Positions 9,623 through 19,351 of a stretch of DNA of 64,000 nucleotides are shown one piece after another. Within the stretch, counting starts at the first letter, position 1; every line of letters begins with the position of its first letter. Source of the DNA: Desulfovibrio piger. GTDB taxonomy: Bacteria > Desulfobacterota > Desulfovibrionia > Desulfovibrionales > Desulfovibrionaceae. The position numbers and the translations under genes were made by a program. The stretch covers positions 2,767,501-2,831,500 of the forward strand of contig NZ_OX636706.1 of assembly GCF_951793255.1 (NCBI RefSeq), read 5' to 3'. The notes beneath the pieces were generated by a model. That model was not told the origin of the DNA and did not search any database. It was given only the letters and a program-made list of their open reading frames with translations.

Positions 9623-11203
9623 CTAGATGCTGATGCCCTTGGGGCCGCACTTGCGCGCCCAGTATTCAAAGATGGCCCGCGACACAAAAATGGCCGTGAA
9701 CATGGAGGCCACGATACCCAGCGACAGAGTGACCGCAAAACCGCGGATGGGGCCCGTACCGAACTGGTACAGGATCACCGTGGCGATGATGGTGGTCAGG
9801 TTCGAGTCGGTGATGGAAATGGTGGCGCGCTCGAAACCGGCCTTGACGGCCGCCAGGGGCGAGAGCCCCAGATGCAGTTCCTCGCGTATGCGCTCGTAGA
9901 TCAGCACGTTGGCGTCCACGGCCATACCGATGGTCAGCACGATACCGGCGATGCCGGGCAGGGTCAGGGTGGCGCCGAAGCCGGCCATGCCCGCCATGAC
10001 GATGAGCATGGTGAAGCAGAGCATGATGTCGGCGATGACACCGCTCATGCCGTAGTAGATGGCCATGAACACGACCACAGCGGCGGCACCCACCAGAGCG
10101 GCGTTGATGCCGCTGTCGATGGATTCCTGGCCCAGGGAAGGACCGACGGTGCGTTCTTCCAGCACCGACACGGGCGCGGGCAGCGAACCGGCACGCAGCA
10201 CGATGGCCAGGTCCGTGGCTTCCTGCGTGGTGAACTGGCCGGTGATGACGGCGCGGCCACCGGCGATGCGCTGCTGGATCACGGGGGCGGAATAGACCTT
10301 GTCGTCCAGCACGATGGCCATGCGGCGGCCCACGTTTTCGCCGGTGACGTTCTCGAACAGGGTGGCGCCGCGGCTGTTGAAGTTCAGGCTGACGCTGGCA
10401 CGGTTCTTTTCGAAGGTGGGCTGGGCATCGGCCACATCCTCACCGGAGAGCATGGCGTCCTTTTCCACCGCGATCAGGCGCGTGGCGGTCTCGCTGCCGT
10501 CGTGGCCTTTTTCCAGCAGGGGCAGGGCCATGACGCCGCTGGGCAGCACGGCCTTGTTGGGATCCACGTCGTCACGGACAAGGTGGAATTCCAGATGGGC
10601 GGTCTGGCCCAGGATCTGCACGGCACGGCGCGGGTCGGAAAGACCGGGCAGCTGCACCTGGATGCGGTTGCCTTCCTGCTTGCGGATGTCGGGCTCGGCC
10701 ACACCGAACTGGTCGATACGGTTGCGGATGGTCCGCAGGGCCTGATCCAGCGCCATGTCCTCGATGCGGCTGATCTCTTCGGGACGGAATTCGGCCACAT
10801 AGCGCAGACCGGCTTCCGTACGACGGGGCTCGCCCACATTCAGCTGGGGGAAATTCTTTTGCAGGATCTCCTGCAGCTTGGCTTCATCGTCCACACGGGG
10901 CAGGGCAAATTCCAGTTTGTCATTGCCCACCACGCGGGGATGCAGCACGACGATCTTCTCGTCCTTGGCAAGGCGGCGGATATCCTGCCCGGCCAGCGCC
11001 AGCGAGTTGCTGACAGCCTTGGCCACGTCGACGCCCAGGGTCAGGTGGATGCCGCCCTTCAGGTCCAGGCCAAGGTTGATTTTTTTGGATGGTAGGACGT
11101 TTTCCAGCGCCGTCCCGATATAGGGCACGCTGGGCAACGCGTAGACAAGGCACAGGCCGAACACGAGCAGGGCCACGGCCAAGCGCGAGCGCAAACCAAT
11201 CAT
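9623..11203 (-). CDS. secD: Protein translocase subunit SecD
   Basis: The 526-residue partner of SecF. It has an N-terminal membrane helix (LAVALLVFGLCLVYALPSV), the NLGLDLKGGIHL signature, a large periplasmic P1 domain, and five C-terminal helices with the GMAVDANVLIYERIREE motif. The start is ATG 11203, with GGAAGG 7 nt upstream; the open frame extends further upstream without family similarity. It lies between yajC and secF. Confidence 0.96.
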   Translation of the reverse strand: MIGLRSRLAVALLVFGLCLVYALPSVPYIGTALENVLPSKKINLGLDLKGGIHLTLGVDVAKAVSNSLALAGQDIRRLAKDEKIVVLHPRVVGNDKLEFALPRVDDEAKLQEILQKNFPQLNVGEPRRTEAGLRYVAEFRPEEISRIEDMALDQALRTIRNRIDQFGVAEPDIRKQEGNRIQVQLPGLSDPRRAVQILGQTAHLEFHLVRDDVDPNKAVLPSGVMALPLLEKGHDGSETATRLIAVEKDAMLSGEDVADAQPTFEKNRASVSLNFNSRGATLFENVTGENVGRRMAIVLDDKVYSAPVIQQRIAGGRAVITGQFTTQEATDLAIVLRAGSLPAPVSVLEERTVGPSLGQESIDSGINAALVGAAAVVVFMAIYYGMSGVIADIMLCFTMLIVMAGMAGFGATLTLPGIAGIVLTIGMAVDANVLIYERIREELHLGLSPLAAVKAGFERATISITDSNLTTIIATVILYQFGTGPIRGFAVTLSLGIVASMFTAIFVSRAIFEYWARKCGPKGISI

Positions 11204-11356
11204 TGGGATACCTTCCGCACTTGATGGAGATGTCCGTAAAAACGGAAAGAGGCGGCCGGCCGGAGCCAGAACCGCCCGACACGGCCCGGCGCCTCCCTGC
11301 AAACAGGGCGGCGCCGGAGCCGCAACCATTACCGATTCCGAAACAAGAACGGAATG

Positions 11357-11719
11357 TTACTTCTTTTCTTCGGCCTTGGCTTCAGCCTTTTCGGCGCTCT
11401 TGCCGATCAGGCCGCCGATGGCGCCGCGGCTCATGCGCAGCTTGGCATCGCCACATTCGATGACCACTTCTTCTTCGCTGATTTCCATGATGCGACCGAT
11501 CAGGCCGCTGCTGGTCATCACGTGGTCGCCGCGCTTCAGTTCGGCCAGCATCTGCTTGTGGGCCTTGGCGCGCTTCTGCTGGGGACGGATCAGCAGGAAC
11601 CAGAAGATGGCGAACATCAGGATCAGGGGAACAAACTGCATCAGCATGTCGCCGCCGCTGGGGGCGGCGCCGCCGGCCTGGGGGGTACCCATGGCGAAAG
11701 CAACGGATTCAAACAACAA
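11357..11719 (-). CDS. yajC: Preprotein translocase accessory subunit YajC
   Basis: A 120-residue protein with one membrane helix (FVPLILMFAIFWFLLIRPQQ) followed by the cytoplasmic YajC domain (KRAKAHKQMLAELKRGDHV) and an acidic/Lys tail. YajC associates with SecDF. The start appears to be TTG at 11719: GGAGG lies 6 nt upstream, giving MLFESVAFAMGTP, while no well-placed ATG precedes the helix. The first gene of yajC-secD-secF, with 153 nt before secD. Confidence 0.93.
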   Translation of the reverse strand: MLFESVAFAMGTPQAGGAAPSGGDMLMQFVPLILMFAIFWFLLIRPQQKRAKAHKQMLAELKRGDHVMTSSGLIGRIMEISEEEVVIECGDAKLRMSRGAIGGLIGKSAEKAEAKAEEKK

Positions 11720-12178
11720 GACGAACCTCCAAAGGGATGCTGTAGGCAGGCCGCTTTCTATGCGGGATGCCCGGGGTAACAAATTTTCAGCGCGCAAGCA
11801 TATCCTGCCGCAAAAAAACTTGCAAGCCCTTCTCCTGAGCGGGAAAAACGTCCTCCGCGCGGCAGGGATGACGGTAAAAAACATGCCGGCAGGAGCGCTT
11901 CGTTCAGAAAAAATCGCCGCCGCAGGGCCGATTTGAACGACCGGGGACTGAGGCAGCCTCTCTATTGAAGGAAAGCCCGGTGCCTGCGCCGCCATCCCGC
12001 CCGGGAAGCCCCCGTAAAGAGACGACAGGCGGAAAAGCGAAGTTCCTGCGCAAGCGGCCTTCGGAAAGGATCGCCCCTCCTCTCTCCACCCGCCTGGAGG
12101 AAAGAAAGACGCATCCCCTTCCTATCACCGGGGATGCTGTCCCGCTATCCCGAAAAGGCTCTCTGTACGGAGCGGACC
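11720..12178. other. 460-nt gap between yajC and the serine hydrolase
   Basis: No convincing gene. It holds a hairpin at 12111-12137 behind the hydrolase gene. A second minus-strand stem at about 11912-11937 (AATCG/CGATT arms) ends in TTTTTT. An unannotated small RNA ending there is possible but only weakly supported. The yajC promoter should also lie here. Confidence 0.4.
12111..12137 (-). terminator. Probable terminator of the serine hydrolase gene
   Basis: GCATCCCC (12111-12118) pairs with GGGGATGC (12130-12137). On the minus strand GTCTTTCTTTCC follows, a T-rich but broken tract, so strength is uncertain. Confidence 0.45.
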
Positions 12179-12937
12179 TCAGCTTCCCAGCACGGCCCGG
12201 ACGAAATTGCAGGCGATGCGCACCACCTCGTCCCGGCTTTCCCTGTGCGACAGGGGCAGATGCCCGCCGTGACGGCTGACCGTGCGCAGCACATGGGTCT
12301 CGGCCCTGCGGGATGCCGTGCAGATCCACTCCACGGCATTGCGGCGCGGGCAGCTGCTGTCATGCCAGAGCTGGACATAACAGACCGGGACATCGCAGGC
12401 GGGCAGCAGGGCCCGCAGCCGGGGCTGCTCATGGGCTATCTCGGCCATATGGCGCCAGCAGACCACCCGCTCGTGTCCCTGCCAGGGCGCGGTCTCCCGC
12501 GCGGCCTCGCTGCGCGGGGAACAGATCTCCACAGGCTGTCGCCAGGCTTTCCAGGCCAGCCGCCAGCGCAGGGCCCGTTCGCCCAGACGGCCGGGGCGGG
12601 ACGACCAGTAGAGCGGCGCGGCGAAGACCAGCAGGCAGCGGGGCGCGGGCAGCCCGGCCTCCCGGGCCCAGAAAAGCGTATCCAGAGCCAGCAGGCCGCC
12701 CAGGGAATAGCCCGCCAGCAGGGGCGGCTCCGGGTTTTGGCCCGCAAGGGCGGCATAGGCCTCATGGGCCGCCGCGCTCCACTGGTTCCAGTGGCTGCGT
12801 ACGAAAGCCTCCCAGCCGGCGCCATGCCCCGGCAGACAGGGCGCATGGCACGCCACGCCCATCGTCGCCAGCTCTTGCGCCAGCGAATCCATATCAGCGG
12901 GCCCTCCACCCAGACCGTGCAGCAGCAGCGCGTCCAT
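12179..12937 (-). CDS. Alpha/beta hydrolase, carboxylesterase-like
   Basis: A 252-residue soluble hydrolase. The oxyanion region LLLHGLGGGPADM is at the N-terminus, the nucleophile elbow is AGYSLGGLL (GxSxG, near residue 98), and a C-terminal HGGHLPL supplies the likely catalytic His. Layout fits the Est30/monoacylglycerol-lipase-like carboxylesterases. The substrate cannot be told. The start is ATG 12937 with GGAGGG upstream. It is divergent from mtaD with a 77-nt shared promoter gap. Confidence 0.8.
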   Translation of the reverse strand: MDALLLHGLGGGPADMDSLAQELATMGVACHAPCLPGHGAGWEAFVRSHWNQWSAAAHEAYAALAGQNPEPPLLAGYSLGGLLALDTLFWAREAGLPAPRCLLVFAAPLYWSSRPGRLGERALRWRLAWKAWRQPVEICSPRSEAARETAPWQGHERVVCWRHMAEIAHEQPRLRALLPACDVPVCYVQLWHDSSCPRRNAVEWICTASRRAETHVLRTVSRHGGHLPLSHRESRDEVVRIACNFVRAVLGS

Positions 12938-13014
12938 TCTTGCCCTCCCCGAAGCATGAGGATACAACTACGCCTGTTTTCCCGTCCGCAGACCTTAACC
13001 CGTCAGGAGCATCC

Positions 13015-14343
13015 ATGCAAACCTGCGACACGCTTCTCCACGCCGGTGTCCTGCTGCCCCAGGACGATGACCGGCGCGTCCTCGAAAACGCAGCCCTGGC
13101 CATTGATGGCGGGCGCATCGTCGCCCTGGGCTACAGCCAGGATGTGACAGCCGCATGGCAGGCACGTGAAATTCTCGACCTTTCCGGCATGCTCGTCATG
13201 CCCGGCCTTGTCAACGCCCACACCCACGCGGCCATGACCTTCCTGCGGGGCCTGGCCGACGACATGCCGCTCATGGACTGGCTGCAGCAGAAGATCTTTC
13301 CCGTGGAACAGGGCCTGACGCCCGATCTGGTGCGCCTGGGCAGCCTGCTGGGCTTTGCCGAGATGCTGCGCACCGGGACCACGTCCTGCGTGGACATGTA
13401 CATCTTCGAAGCCGCCGTGCTGGAAGCGGCGGACAAGGCCGGTCTGCGCTGCCTGGCCGGTGAGGGCGTGTTCAATTTCCCCTCGGCCTGCTGCCCGGAT
13501 GCCGATGCGGCCCTGGCCTGCACCCGGGAGATGGCGCAGCGCTGGGCCGGTCATGACCGTCTGCATGTGGCCGTCATGCCCCACAGCGTCTACACCACCA
13601 CGGCGGCGCAGCTCACGGCCTGCCGCGAACTGGCCGACGAACTGGGCCTGCCGCTGCACATCCATCTGGCCGAGACCCGTCAGGAAACGGCCCTGAGCCT
13701 GGAACAGCACGGCCTGCGCCCCGTGGCCCATGCCGACCGTCTGGGGCTGCTGCGTCCCGGGACCATCCTGGCCCATGGGGTGGACGTGGACGCCGACGAG
13801 ATCGCCCTGCTGGCCCGCCGCGGCGTGAGCGTTGTCCACAATCCCTCGTCCAACATGAAGCTGGCCTCCGGGGTGGCCCCGGTGCCCGCCATGCTGGATG
13901 CCGGCGTGCGGCTGGCCCTGGGCAGCGACGGCGCCGCCAGCAACAACCGCCTCAACATGTTCACGGAGATGGGCCGCGCCGCCCTGCTGCACAAGGCGGC
14001 GGGCGATCCCGAGACCATGCCCGCCCGGACGGTGCTCGACATGGCCACCCGCGGCGGTGCGGCGGCCATGGGCGGTGACGGCGGCACCCTTGCCGTGGGG
14101 CGTCCCGCGGACTGTATCGCGCTGGACCTTTCCGCGCCCAACATGCAGCCCCTGTTCAACGCGGCCTCCCACGCCGTCTATGCGGCCACGGGCATGGAAG
14201 TGGCCCTGACTATGGTGGCGGGCGAGGTCCTGTACCGTGACGGCCGCTTCAGCCGCTTTGATTACCCGGCCCTGTGCGCGGAAGTGCGCGAGATGCGGCG
14301 CTTCGTCCTGCGCCGTCTGGGCCTGTCCGAACAGGTGGCCTGA
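13015..14343 (+). CDS. mtaD: 5-methylthioadenosine/S-adenosylhomocysteine deaminase
   Basis: An amidohydrolase of 442 residues that deaminates MTA and SAH (and related adenosines), part of SAM by-product salvage. Metal ligands are visible as NAHTHAAM (HxH), HIHLAET and ALGSDGAASNN (Asp). The DMYIFE and HSVYTT segments are typical of the MtaD/TrzN branch. The start is ATG 13015 with CAGGAG 6 nt upstream; the frame runs open upstream without similarity. No terminator is obvious after it. Confidence 0.88.
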   Translation: MQTCDTLLHAGVLLPQDDDRRVLENAALAIDGGRIVALGYSQDVTAAWQAREILDLSGMLVMPGLVNAHTHAAMTFLRGLADDMPLMDWLQQKIFPVEQGLTPDLVRLGSLLGFAEMLRTGTTSCVDMYIFEAAVLEAADKAGLRCLAGEGVFNFPSACCPDADAALACTREMAQRWAGHDRLHVAVMPHSVYTTTAAQLTACRELADELGLPLHIHLAETRQETALSLEQHGLRPVAHADRLGLLRPGTILAHGVDVDADEIALLARRGVSVVHNPSSNMKLASGVAPVPAMLDAGVRLALGSDGAASNNRLNMFTEMGRAALLHKAAGDPETMPARTVLDMATRGGAAAMGGDGGTLAVGRPADCIALDLSAPNMQPLFNAASHAVYAATGMEVALTMVAGEVLYRDGRFSRFDYPALCAEVREMRRFVLRRLGLSEQVA

Positions 14344-14444
14344 GCCGGAGCCCTTCCCGTCGCGGCCTTGCCTGCCGGGGCCGGAGCGGGGCCCTTGCGG
14401 CAGCGGAAAAGCCGCCCGGGCGGGGTTCCCTTGCACGGGGGGAC

Positions 14445-14472
14445 TTGACACCATTGTTTTTTGGTCTATAGT
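14445..14472 (+). promoter_or_regulatory. Strong sigma-70-type promoter of the PxxKW gene
   Basis: TTGACA (14445-14450), a 16-nt spacer and TATAGT (14467-14472) stand out from the GC-rich surroundings, 50 nt before the gene start. Confidence 0.8.
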
Positions 14473-14521
14473 GCCCCATTCAGACTGAAACGAAAGCGCT
14501 TCGGCGCATGGAGGTATCGTT

Positions 14522-14785
14522 ATGGCTGCTCTGCTTAATGCCGTGAAAACCGCCGAAGGCGTGGTTGTGAACGGTTTTGTGGTTTCCCCCATCATTGACA
14601 AGTGCGAAGGCTGTGATCGCATTCGCGAGTTTGAAGGCGAAAACTTCTGCTCCAGCTACGCCAGCCCCGCCAGCAAGTGGTCCGGTGGCCGCTGCAACTT
14701 CGCTACCCATGTGAAGGTGCAGGTCGCCGCCGCTGCCAAGGTCAACCCCCTGAAGGCGTCCAAGCGCGCCGCCAAGGGTCGCTAG
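14522..14785 (+). CDS. PxxKW family cysteine-rich small protein
   Basis: An 87-residue basic protein. Four cysteines (28, 31, 43, 58) look like a small metal or cluster site, and PASKW at 49-53 matches the PxxKW signature of a cysteine-rich family found in sulfate reducers. The C-terminus is Ala/Lys-rich (AAKVNPLKASKRAAKGR). Function is unknown. GGAGG lies 7 nt before ATG 14522. With its own near-consensus promoter and a clean terminator it is monocistronic and probably highly expressed. Confidence 0.8.
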   Translation: MAALLNAVKTAEGVVVNGFVVSPIIDKCEGCDRIREFEGENFCSSYASPASKWSGGRCNFATHVKVQVAAAAKVNPLKASKRAAKGR

Positions 14786-14857
14786 ACCATACGCGGCATG
14801 CGGGACGCGCCCGGCGCGAACATCCCGCACCGATTGCAATTTTCTGGCACATTGCAC

Positions 14858-14890
14858 AGGGGAGGCTGTCGCGACAGCCTCCCTTTTGTC
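14858..14890 (+). terminator. Intrinsic terminator of the PxxKW gene
   Basis: GGGAGGCTGTC pairs perfectly with GACAGCCTCCC (14860-14883), followed by TTTTGTC. Confidence 0.88.
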
Positions 14891-14939
14891 ATTTGTCCGC
14901 AGGGGCCTCCAGGCCCGGGCGGCTTCAAGGAAAAACAGC

Positions 14940-16202
14940 ATGAACACAAGTTCGCAGGACAGCGCCCTGTCCCCCCTCCTGCGCTGGCTGGATCAGCGTC
15001 AGGACCGTGTGGCGGCCCTTCAGGGCGACCTGACCGCCTTCCGTGCCCTGGGCCCGGAAAACGGCGGCGAGGGCGAGCTGGCCAAGGCCCTGTATATCGA
15101 AGACTGCCTGCGCGCCTGCGGGGTGAGCGACATCCGCCGTCTGGATGCCGCCGATCCGCGCGTGCCCTCCGGGCTGCGCCCCAACGTGGTGGCCCGCATC
15201 CCCGGCCGTTCCTCCCGGACGCTCTGGCTTTTTGCCCACATGGACGTGGTGCCGCCCGGTGACCCGGCCCTGTGGCATTCCGATCCCTGGCAGGTGGTCC
15301 GGCAGGGCGACATGCTCGTCGGACGCGGTGTGGAGGACAACCAGCAGGGCCTGGTGAGCATGCTGCTGCTGGCCGAAGCCCTGCATGCCTGCGACATCAC
15401 CCCCGAACTCAGCCTGGGCCTGGTGTTCATGGCCGACGAGGAATGCGGCAACGACTACGGCCTGGCCCATGTGCTGGAGCGCCACGCGGCTCTCCCCGAA
15501 GGGGAGCGTTTCCTGCGTGCTGACGATTTCTACATCGTGCCGGACTCCGGTTCCCCCACGGGCGCGGACATCGAAGTGGCCGAAAAGTGCCTGTGCTGGC
15601 TCAAGGTCGACGTCAGCGGCGTGCAGTGCCATGCCTCCACGCCCCACAAGGGCCGCAACGCCTTCGTGGCCGGGGCCGCCGCCGTGCTGGCCTGCATGGA
15701 GCTGCACAAGGATTTCCCCCGCCGCGACGCCCTGTTCGACCCGGCCTGCTCCACCTTCGTGCCCAGCCGCCACGATGCCAACGTGCCCAGCGTCAACATC
15801 CTGCCCGGACATGACACTTTTTACGTGGACTGCCGTCTGCTGCCCGGCGTGGAACCCGAGCATGTGCTGGACGCCGCCCGCCGTCGCCTGACGGCCGTGG
15901 CCGAACATCACGGCGTGCGCATCGACGTGGCCATCGAGCACTGCCAGCGCGCCTCGGAAACGGCTGCGGACAGCCCCGTGGTCGCGGCCCTGCGCCGTGC
16001 CGTCACGGACATCTATCAGGTGGAGGCCCGTCCCGTGGGCATCGGCGGCGCCACCGTGGCCGCCCTGCTGCGCCAGCAGGGCCTGCCCGCCGCCGTGTGG
16101 AGCTGCATCGACAGCACCTGCCACCAGCCCGACGAACATTCTTCCATCACCGCCACCCTCAAGGACGCCCAGGTGTTTGCCCATGTGCTCATGCAGCGCT
16201 GA
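14940..16202 (+). CDS. M20 family metallopeptidase / ArgE-DapE-type amidohydrolase
   Basis: A 420-residue dizinc hydrolase. Motifs seen are [12 protein letters not shown] (zinc His and adjacent Asp), [10 protein letters not shown] (bridging Asp), [11 protein letters not shown] (catalytic and zinc Glu) and a C-terminal [12 protein letters not shown] (zinc His). A dimerisation insert (about 190-310) is present. This group includes peptidases and acyl-amino-acid deacylases; the sequence does not tell which substrate is used. The start is ATG 14940 with AAGG upstream. Its end overlaps mnmG by 20 nt. Confidence 0.85.
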   Translation: MNTSSQDSALSPLLRWLDQRQDRVAALQGDLTAFRALGPENGGEGELAKALYIEDCLRACGVSDIRRLDAADPRVPSGLRPNVVARIPGRSSRTLWLFAHMDVVPPGDPALWHSDPWQVVRQGDMLVGRGVEDNQQGLVSMLLLAEALHACDITPELSLGLVFMADEECGNDYGLAHVLERHAALPEGERFLRADDFYIVPDSGSPTGADIEVAEKCLCWLKVDVSGVQCHASTPHKGRNAFVAGAAAVLACMELHKDFPRRDALFDPACSTFVPSRHDANVPSVNILPGHDTFYVDCRLLPGVEPEHVLDAARRRLTAVAEHHGVRIDVAIEHCQRASETAADSPVVAALRRAVTDIYQVEARPVGIGGATVAALLRQQGLPAAVWSCIDSTCHQPDEHSSITATLKDAQVFAHVLMQR

Positions 16203-18114
16203 GAACCGTTTTGACTGTATCGTGACAGGCGGCGGCCATGCCGGTTCCGAGGCCGCCGTGGCCCTGGCCCGTCTGGGCCTGAGCGTGCTGCTGATCTCCG
16301 GCAATGTGGACCGTCTGGGCTATCTGTCCTGCAACCCTGCCATCGGCGGCCTGGCCAAGGGCCACATGGTGCGCGAGATCGACGCCCTGGGCGGCATGAT
16401 GGGCCTGTGGGCCGATGCCGGGGGCATCCAGTTCCGCACCCTCAACATGAGCAAGGGCCCGGCCGTGCGCGCCACGCGCGCCCAGATCGACCGCGAGGCC
16501 TATCAGAAGGTCCTCAAGAAGACCCTGTTCTCCACGCCCGGCCTGCGCATCTGGCAGGACTCCGTGACCGAGGTGCTGGAAGAGAACGGCCATGCCGCCG
16601 GCGTGCGCACGGCCCAGGGCCTGACCTTCCATGCCCGGCATGTGCTGCTCACCACCGGCACGTTCCTGGCCGGCCTCATCCACATCGGCCTCACGCATCT
16701 GCCCGGCGGCCGTCTGGGTGATGCCCCGGCTACGGGCCTTTCCGACAGCCTGCGCCGTCTGGGCCTCACGCTGGGCCGTCTCAAGACCGGCACCACGCCG
16801 CGCCTGCTGCGGGCGTCCATCGATTTTTCCAAACTGGAGGAACAGCCCGGCGATACTCCGCCGCCGCGCTTCAGCTTCCGTGGTCCCGGCCCGGTGCTGC
16901 CGCAGGTGCCCTGCCACATCACCTGGACCAACGAGGCCGCCCATGCGGCCATCCGTTCCGGCTTCGACCGCTCGCCCCTGTTCACCGGGGTCATCCAGGG
17001 CACGGGCGCCCGCTACTGCCCCTCCATCGAGGACAAGGTGGCGCGCTTCCCCGAGCGCGAACGGCACCAGATCTTCCTGGAGCCCGAAGGCCTGGACAGC
17101 CCGGAGGTCTATGCCAACGGCATCTCCACCAGCCTGCCGCTGGACGTGCAGCAGGCCATGATCCACGCCATCCCCGGTCTGGAGCATGCCGTCATGGTGC
17201 GTCCCGGCTATGCCATCGAATACGACTACGCCAACCCGGTGCAGCTACACGGCACGCTGGAGACCAAGGCTCTGCCCGGTCTGTGGCTGGCGGGCCAGAT
17301 CAACGGCACCTCCGGTTACGAAGAGGCTGCGGCCCAGGGGCTGTGGGCGGCCCTGAACATCGCCTGCCGGGAGAAGGAGCTCGATCCCTTCGTGCCCGGA
17401 CGCGACTCCTCGTACATGGCCGTGCTGGTGGACGACCTGGTCACCTCCGGCACCGAGGAGCCCTACCGCATGTTCACCTCGCGGGCGGAGCACCGCCTGC
17501 TGCTGCGCGAGGACAATGCCGACGTGCGCCTGACCCCGCTGGGCCGCAAGATCGGTCTGGTGGGCGAAGAACAGTGGCGCCTCTTCAACGACAAGATGGA
17601 ACACGGCCATGCGGTGCGCCGCCTGCTGCAGCAGGTGCGCGTCCAGCTGACCGACGGTGACGAAGCGGCGCAGACCGCTCCGGCAACTCCCGAAGAGACG
17701 GAGCTGCGTACCGCGCTGCGCGGCCGGACGCTGGAAGAGGCCCTGCGCCGTCCCGACATGGATCTGGAGCGTCTGGCCCGCATCTCGGCTCCGCTGGCCG
17801 AGGCCCTGGCCGATCGCGACCTGCGCGATCTGGAGACCGTCCAGGTGGACGTCAAATACGCGGGCTATCTGGAGCGCCAGCGCGAGCTCATCGCCCGTGC
17901 CGCGCGTCTGGAATCCGTGGAGCTGCCCGCCGATCTGGATTACCGGCAGGTGGCGGGCCTTTCCCGCGAGGTGGAGGAAAAGCTGGACCGCGTGCGGCCC
18001 CGCAACCTCGGCCAGGCCGGGCGCATCTCCGGCGTGACCCCGGCGGCCGTGGGCTGTCTGGAGATCCACCTGCACAAGCTGGGCCTGCTACGCGGCAAGC
18101 GGCAGTCCCTCTGA
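16183..18114 (+). CDS. mnmG: tRNA uridine-34 carboxymethylaminomethyl modification enzyme MnmG
   Basis: The FAD subunit of MnmEG, which adds the cmnm5 group to wobble uridine of several tRNAs. The 643-residue protein (E. coli has 629) shows the FAD-binding [12 protein letters not shown] near the N-terminus, the [11 protein letters not shown] and [13 protein letters not shown] family motifs, and the helical C-terminal domain that binds MnmE and tRNA. The start is ATG 16183, inside the end of the M20 gene, giving [12 protein letters not shown]; translational coupling is likely. Confidence 0.95.
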   Translation: MCSCSAENRFDCIVTGGGHAGSEAAVALARLGLSVLLISGNVDRLGYLSCNPAIGGLAKGHMVREIDALGGMMGLWADAGGIQFRTLNMSKGPAVRATRAQIDREAYQKVLKKTLFSTPGLRIWQDSVTEVLEENGHAAGVRTAQGLTFHARHVLLTTGTFLAGLIHIGLTHLPGGRLGDAPATGLSDSLRRLGLTLGRLKTGTTPRLLRASIDFSKLEEQPGDTPPPRFSFRGPGPVLPQVPCHITWTNEAAHAAIRSGFDRSPLFTGVIQGTGARYCPSIEDKVARFPERERHQIFLEPEGLDSPEVYANGISTSLPLDVQQAMIHAIPGLEHAVMVRPGYAIEYDYANPVQLHGTLETKALPGLWLAGQINGTSGYEEAAAQGLWAALNIACREKELDPFVPGRDSSYMAVLVDDLVTSGTEEPYRMFTSRAEHRLLLREDNADVRLTPLGRKIGLVGEEQWRLFNDKMEHGHAVRRLLQQVRVQLTDGDEAAQTAPATPEETELRTALRGRTLEEALRRPDMDLERLARISAPLAEALADRDLRDLETVQVDVKYAGYLERQRELIARAARLESVELPADLDYRQVAGLSREVEEKLDRVRPRNLGQAGRISGVTPAAVGCLEIHLHKLGLLRGKRQSL

Positions 18115-18124
18115 TGTCTTTTCC

Positions 18125-18157
18125 GGGACCTGCGGCCCAGCCGCGGGTCCCCTTTTT
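18125..18157 (+). terminator. Intrinsic terminator of mnmG
   Basis: GGGACCTGCGGC pairs with GCCGCGGGTCCC, followed by CTTTTT, 10 nt after the stop. Confidence 0.9.
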
Positions 18158-18196
18158 GTGCCGCGCATCTTCGCCTGATAAAAGAAGGATGCGCTG

Positions 18197-18226
18197 TTGA
18201 CGTTGGGGAATGTTCCCCGTTATCCT
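18197..18226 (+). promoter_or_regulatory. Candidate corC-lnt promoter with a palindrome in the spacer
   Basis: TTGACG (18197-18202) and TATCCT (18221-18226) are 18 nt apart. The spacer carries a perfect palindrome, GGGGAATGTTCCCC (18205-18218), placed as a repressor site would be. The regulator is unknown. Confidence 0.5.
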
Positions 18227-18486
18227 GAGAGGACGGGTGCCTTTTGTAGGCGTGTGCTCAGGGCCACGCCGTACACACGGCGGCAGACCGCGTTTTCCTG
18301 CCCCGGACGCGGCATCCGCTCCTGCGTCCGCCCGGACGCCTCCACGACAAGGCTGCGCATCCCGCCGCCTTCGTGGGCTGCGTTCCCGGCGGCGTCCCCC
18401 TCACCCCAGCCCGTGCCCCGGCACGGCGACATGCCTTTGCCCGGCGCCGGTGCGGCGCGCAGGCAAAGCCCTTCTAGGAGGCTGTT
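18227..18486 (+). other. Long leader of corC-lnt
   Basis: About 260 nt between the candidate promoter and corC. No gene is credible. A hairpin at 18435-18468 (CTTTGCC/GGCAAAG plus inner GC pairs) ends 7 nt before the AGGAGG site and might affect ribosome access. Confidence 0.45.
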
Positions 18487-19350
18487 TTGGACGGTGGTTC
18501 CGACTGTCATAGTAGCAATGGCACCATCTGGTCGCGTCTGACCCGCTTTTTCGGACGCGAAGACGATGAATCCCTGGAAAAAGCCATCATCGAAGCCCGC
18601 GCCGACGGCGAAGTGGAGCCCGACGAGGAGTCCATGCTCCTGGGCATCCTGCGCTTCAACGACCTGCAGGTGCAGGACACCATGACGCCCCGCACCGACA
18701 TCGACTGTGTCCCCGAAGACATGCTCCTGCCCGAAGTGGCCAGGGTCATCGTGGAGTCGGGCCATTCCCGCATCCCTGTCTTCCGCGACACCCGGGACAA
18801 CATGGTCGGCATGCTCCACGCCAAGGATATCCTGAGCTGCCTGCTGGACCCCAAGATGGCTGACCAGCCCGCCAGTGCCATCATGCGCGAACCGTTCTTC
18901 GTGCCCGAGACCAAGCCCATCCGCAACCTCCTGCAGGAATTCCGCGCCAGCAAGCAGCACATCGCCATCGCGCTGGATGAATACGGCGGCACCTCGGGCC
19001 TGATCACCATCGAAGACCTGCTGGAAGAGATCGTGGGCGACATCGAGGACGAACACGACGCTCCCCGCGAGGAAGACATCCGTCCCCTGGGGGCCCATGT
19101 CTATGAACTCACGGGCCGTGCCCTGCTGGAAGATCTTGAAGAACTGGGCGTGGACCTCAGCTCCGACGAAGTGGACACCATCGGCGGCTACCTGAGCATG
19201 GAAGCCGGCCATGTGCCCGCCCCCGGCGAGGTCTTCATCCTGCGCGGCTGGCGCTTCGAAGTGCTGGATGCGGACAAGAAGCTCATCCGCCACCTGCGCA
19301 TGGAACCGGCCCGGGAAAACATGCCCGACGCCTCTGAAACGGAAGACTGA
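18487..19350 (+). CDS. corC: CorC/HlyC-type CBS-domain protein
   Basis: A 287-residue soluble CNNM-related protein with two CBS domains (about 60-190, including MTPRTDID and VFRDTRDNMVGMLHAKDI) and a C-terminal CorC_HlyC domain (TIGGYLSMEAGHVPAPGE). Relatives are linked to magnesium/cobalt efflux and membrane integrity; the exact role is uncertain. The start appears to be TTG at 18487, with AGGAGG 5 nt upstream. It sits 1 nt before lnt, a widespread pairing. Confidence 0.87.
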   Translation: MDGGSDCHSSNGTIWSRLTRFFGREDDESLEKAIIEARADGEVEPDEESMLLGILRFNDLQVQDTMTPRTDIDCVPEDMLLPEVARVIVESGHSRIPVFRDTRDNMVGMLHAKDILSCLLDPKMADQPASAIMREPFFVPETKPIRNLLQEFRASKQHIAIALDEYGGTSGLITIEDLLEEIVGDIEDEHDAPREEDIRPLGAHVYELTGRALLEDLEELGVDLSSDEVDTIGGYLSMEAGHVPAPGEVFILRGWRFEVLDADKKLIRHLRMEPARENMPDASETED

Positions 19351-19351
19351 G

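Noticed and set aside
11905..11990. A tRNA-like piece on the minus strand: GGTCG TTCAAAT CGGCC looks like a T-arm and CTTCAAT like a UGA-decoding anticodon loop, suggesting selC
   Set aside because: The acceptor strands do not match and there is no room for a D-arm, so no tRNA fold can be made. The end is better read as a hairpin with a T-run.
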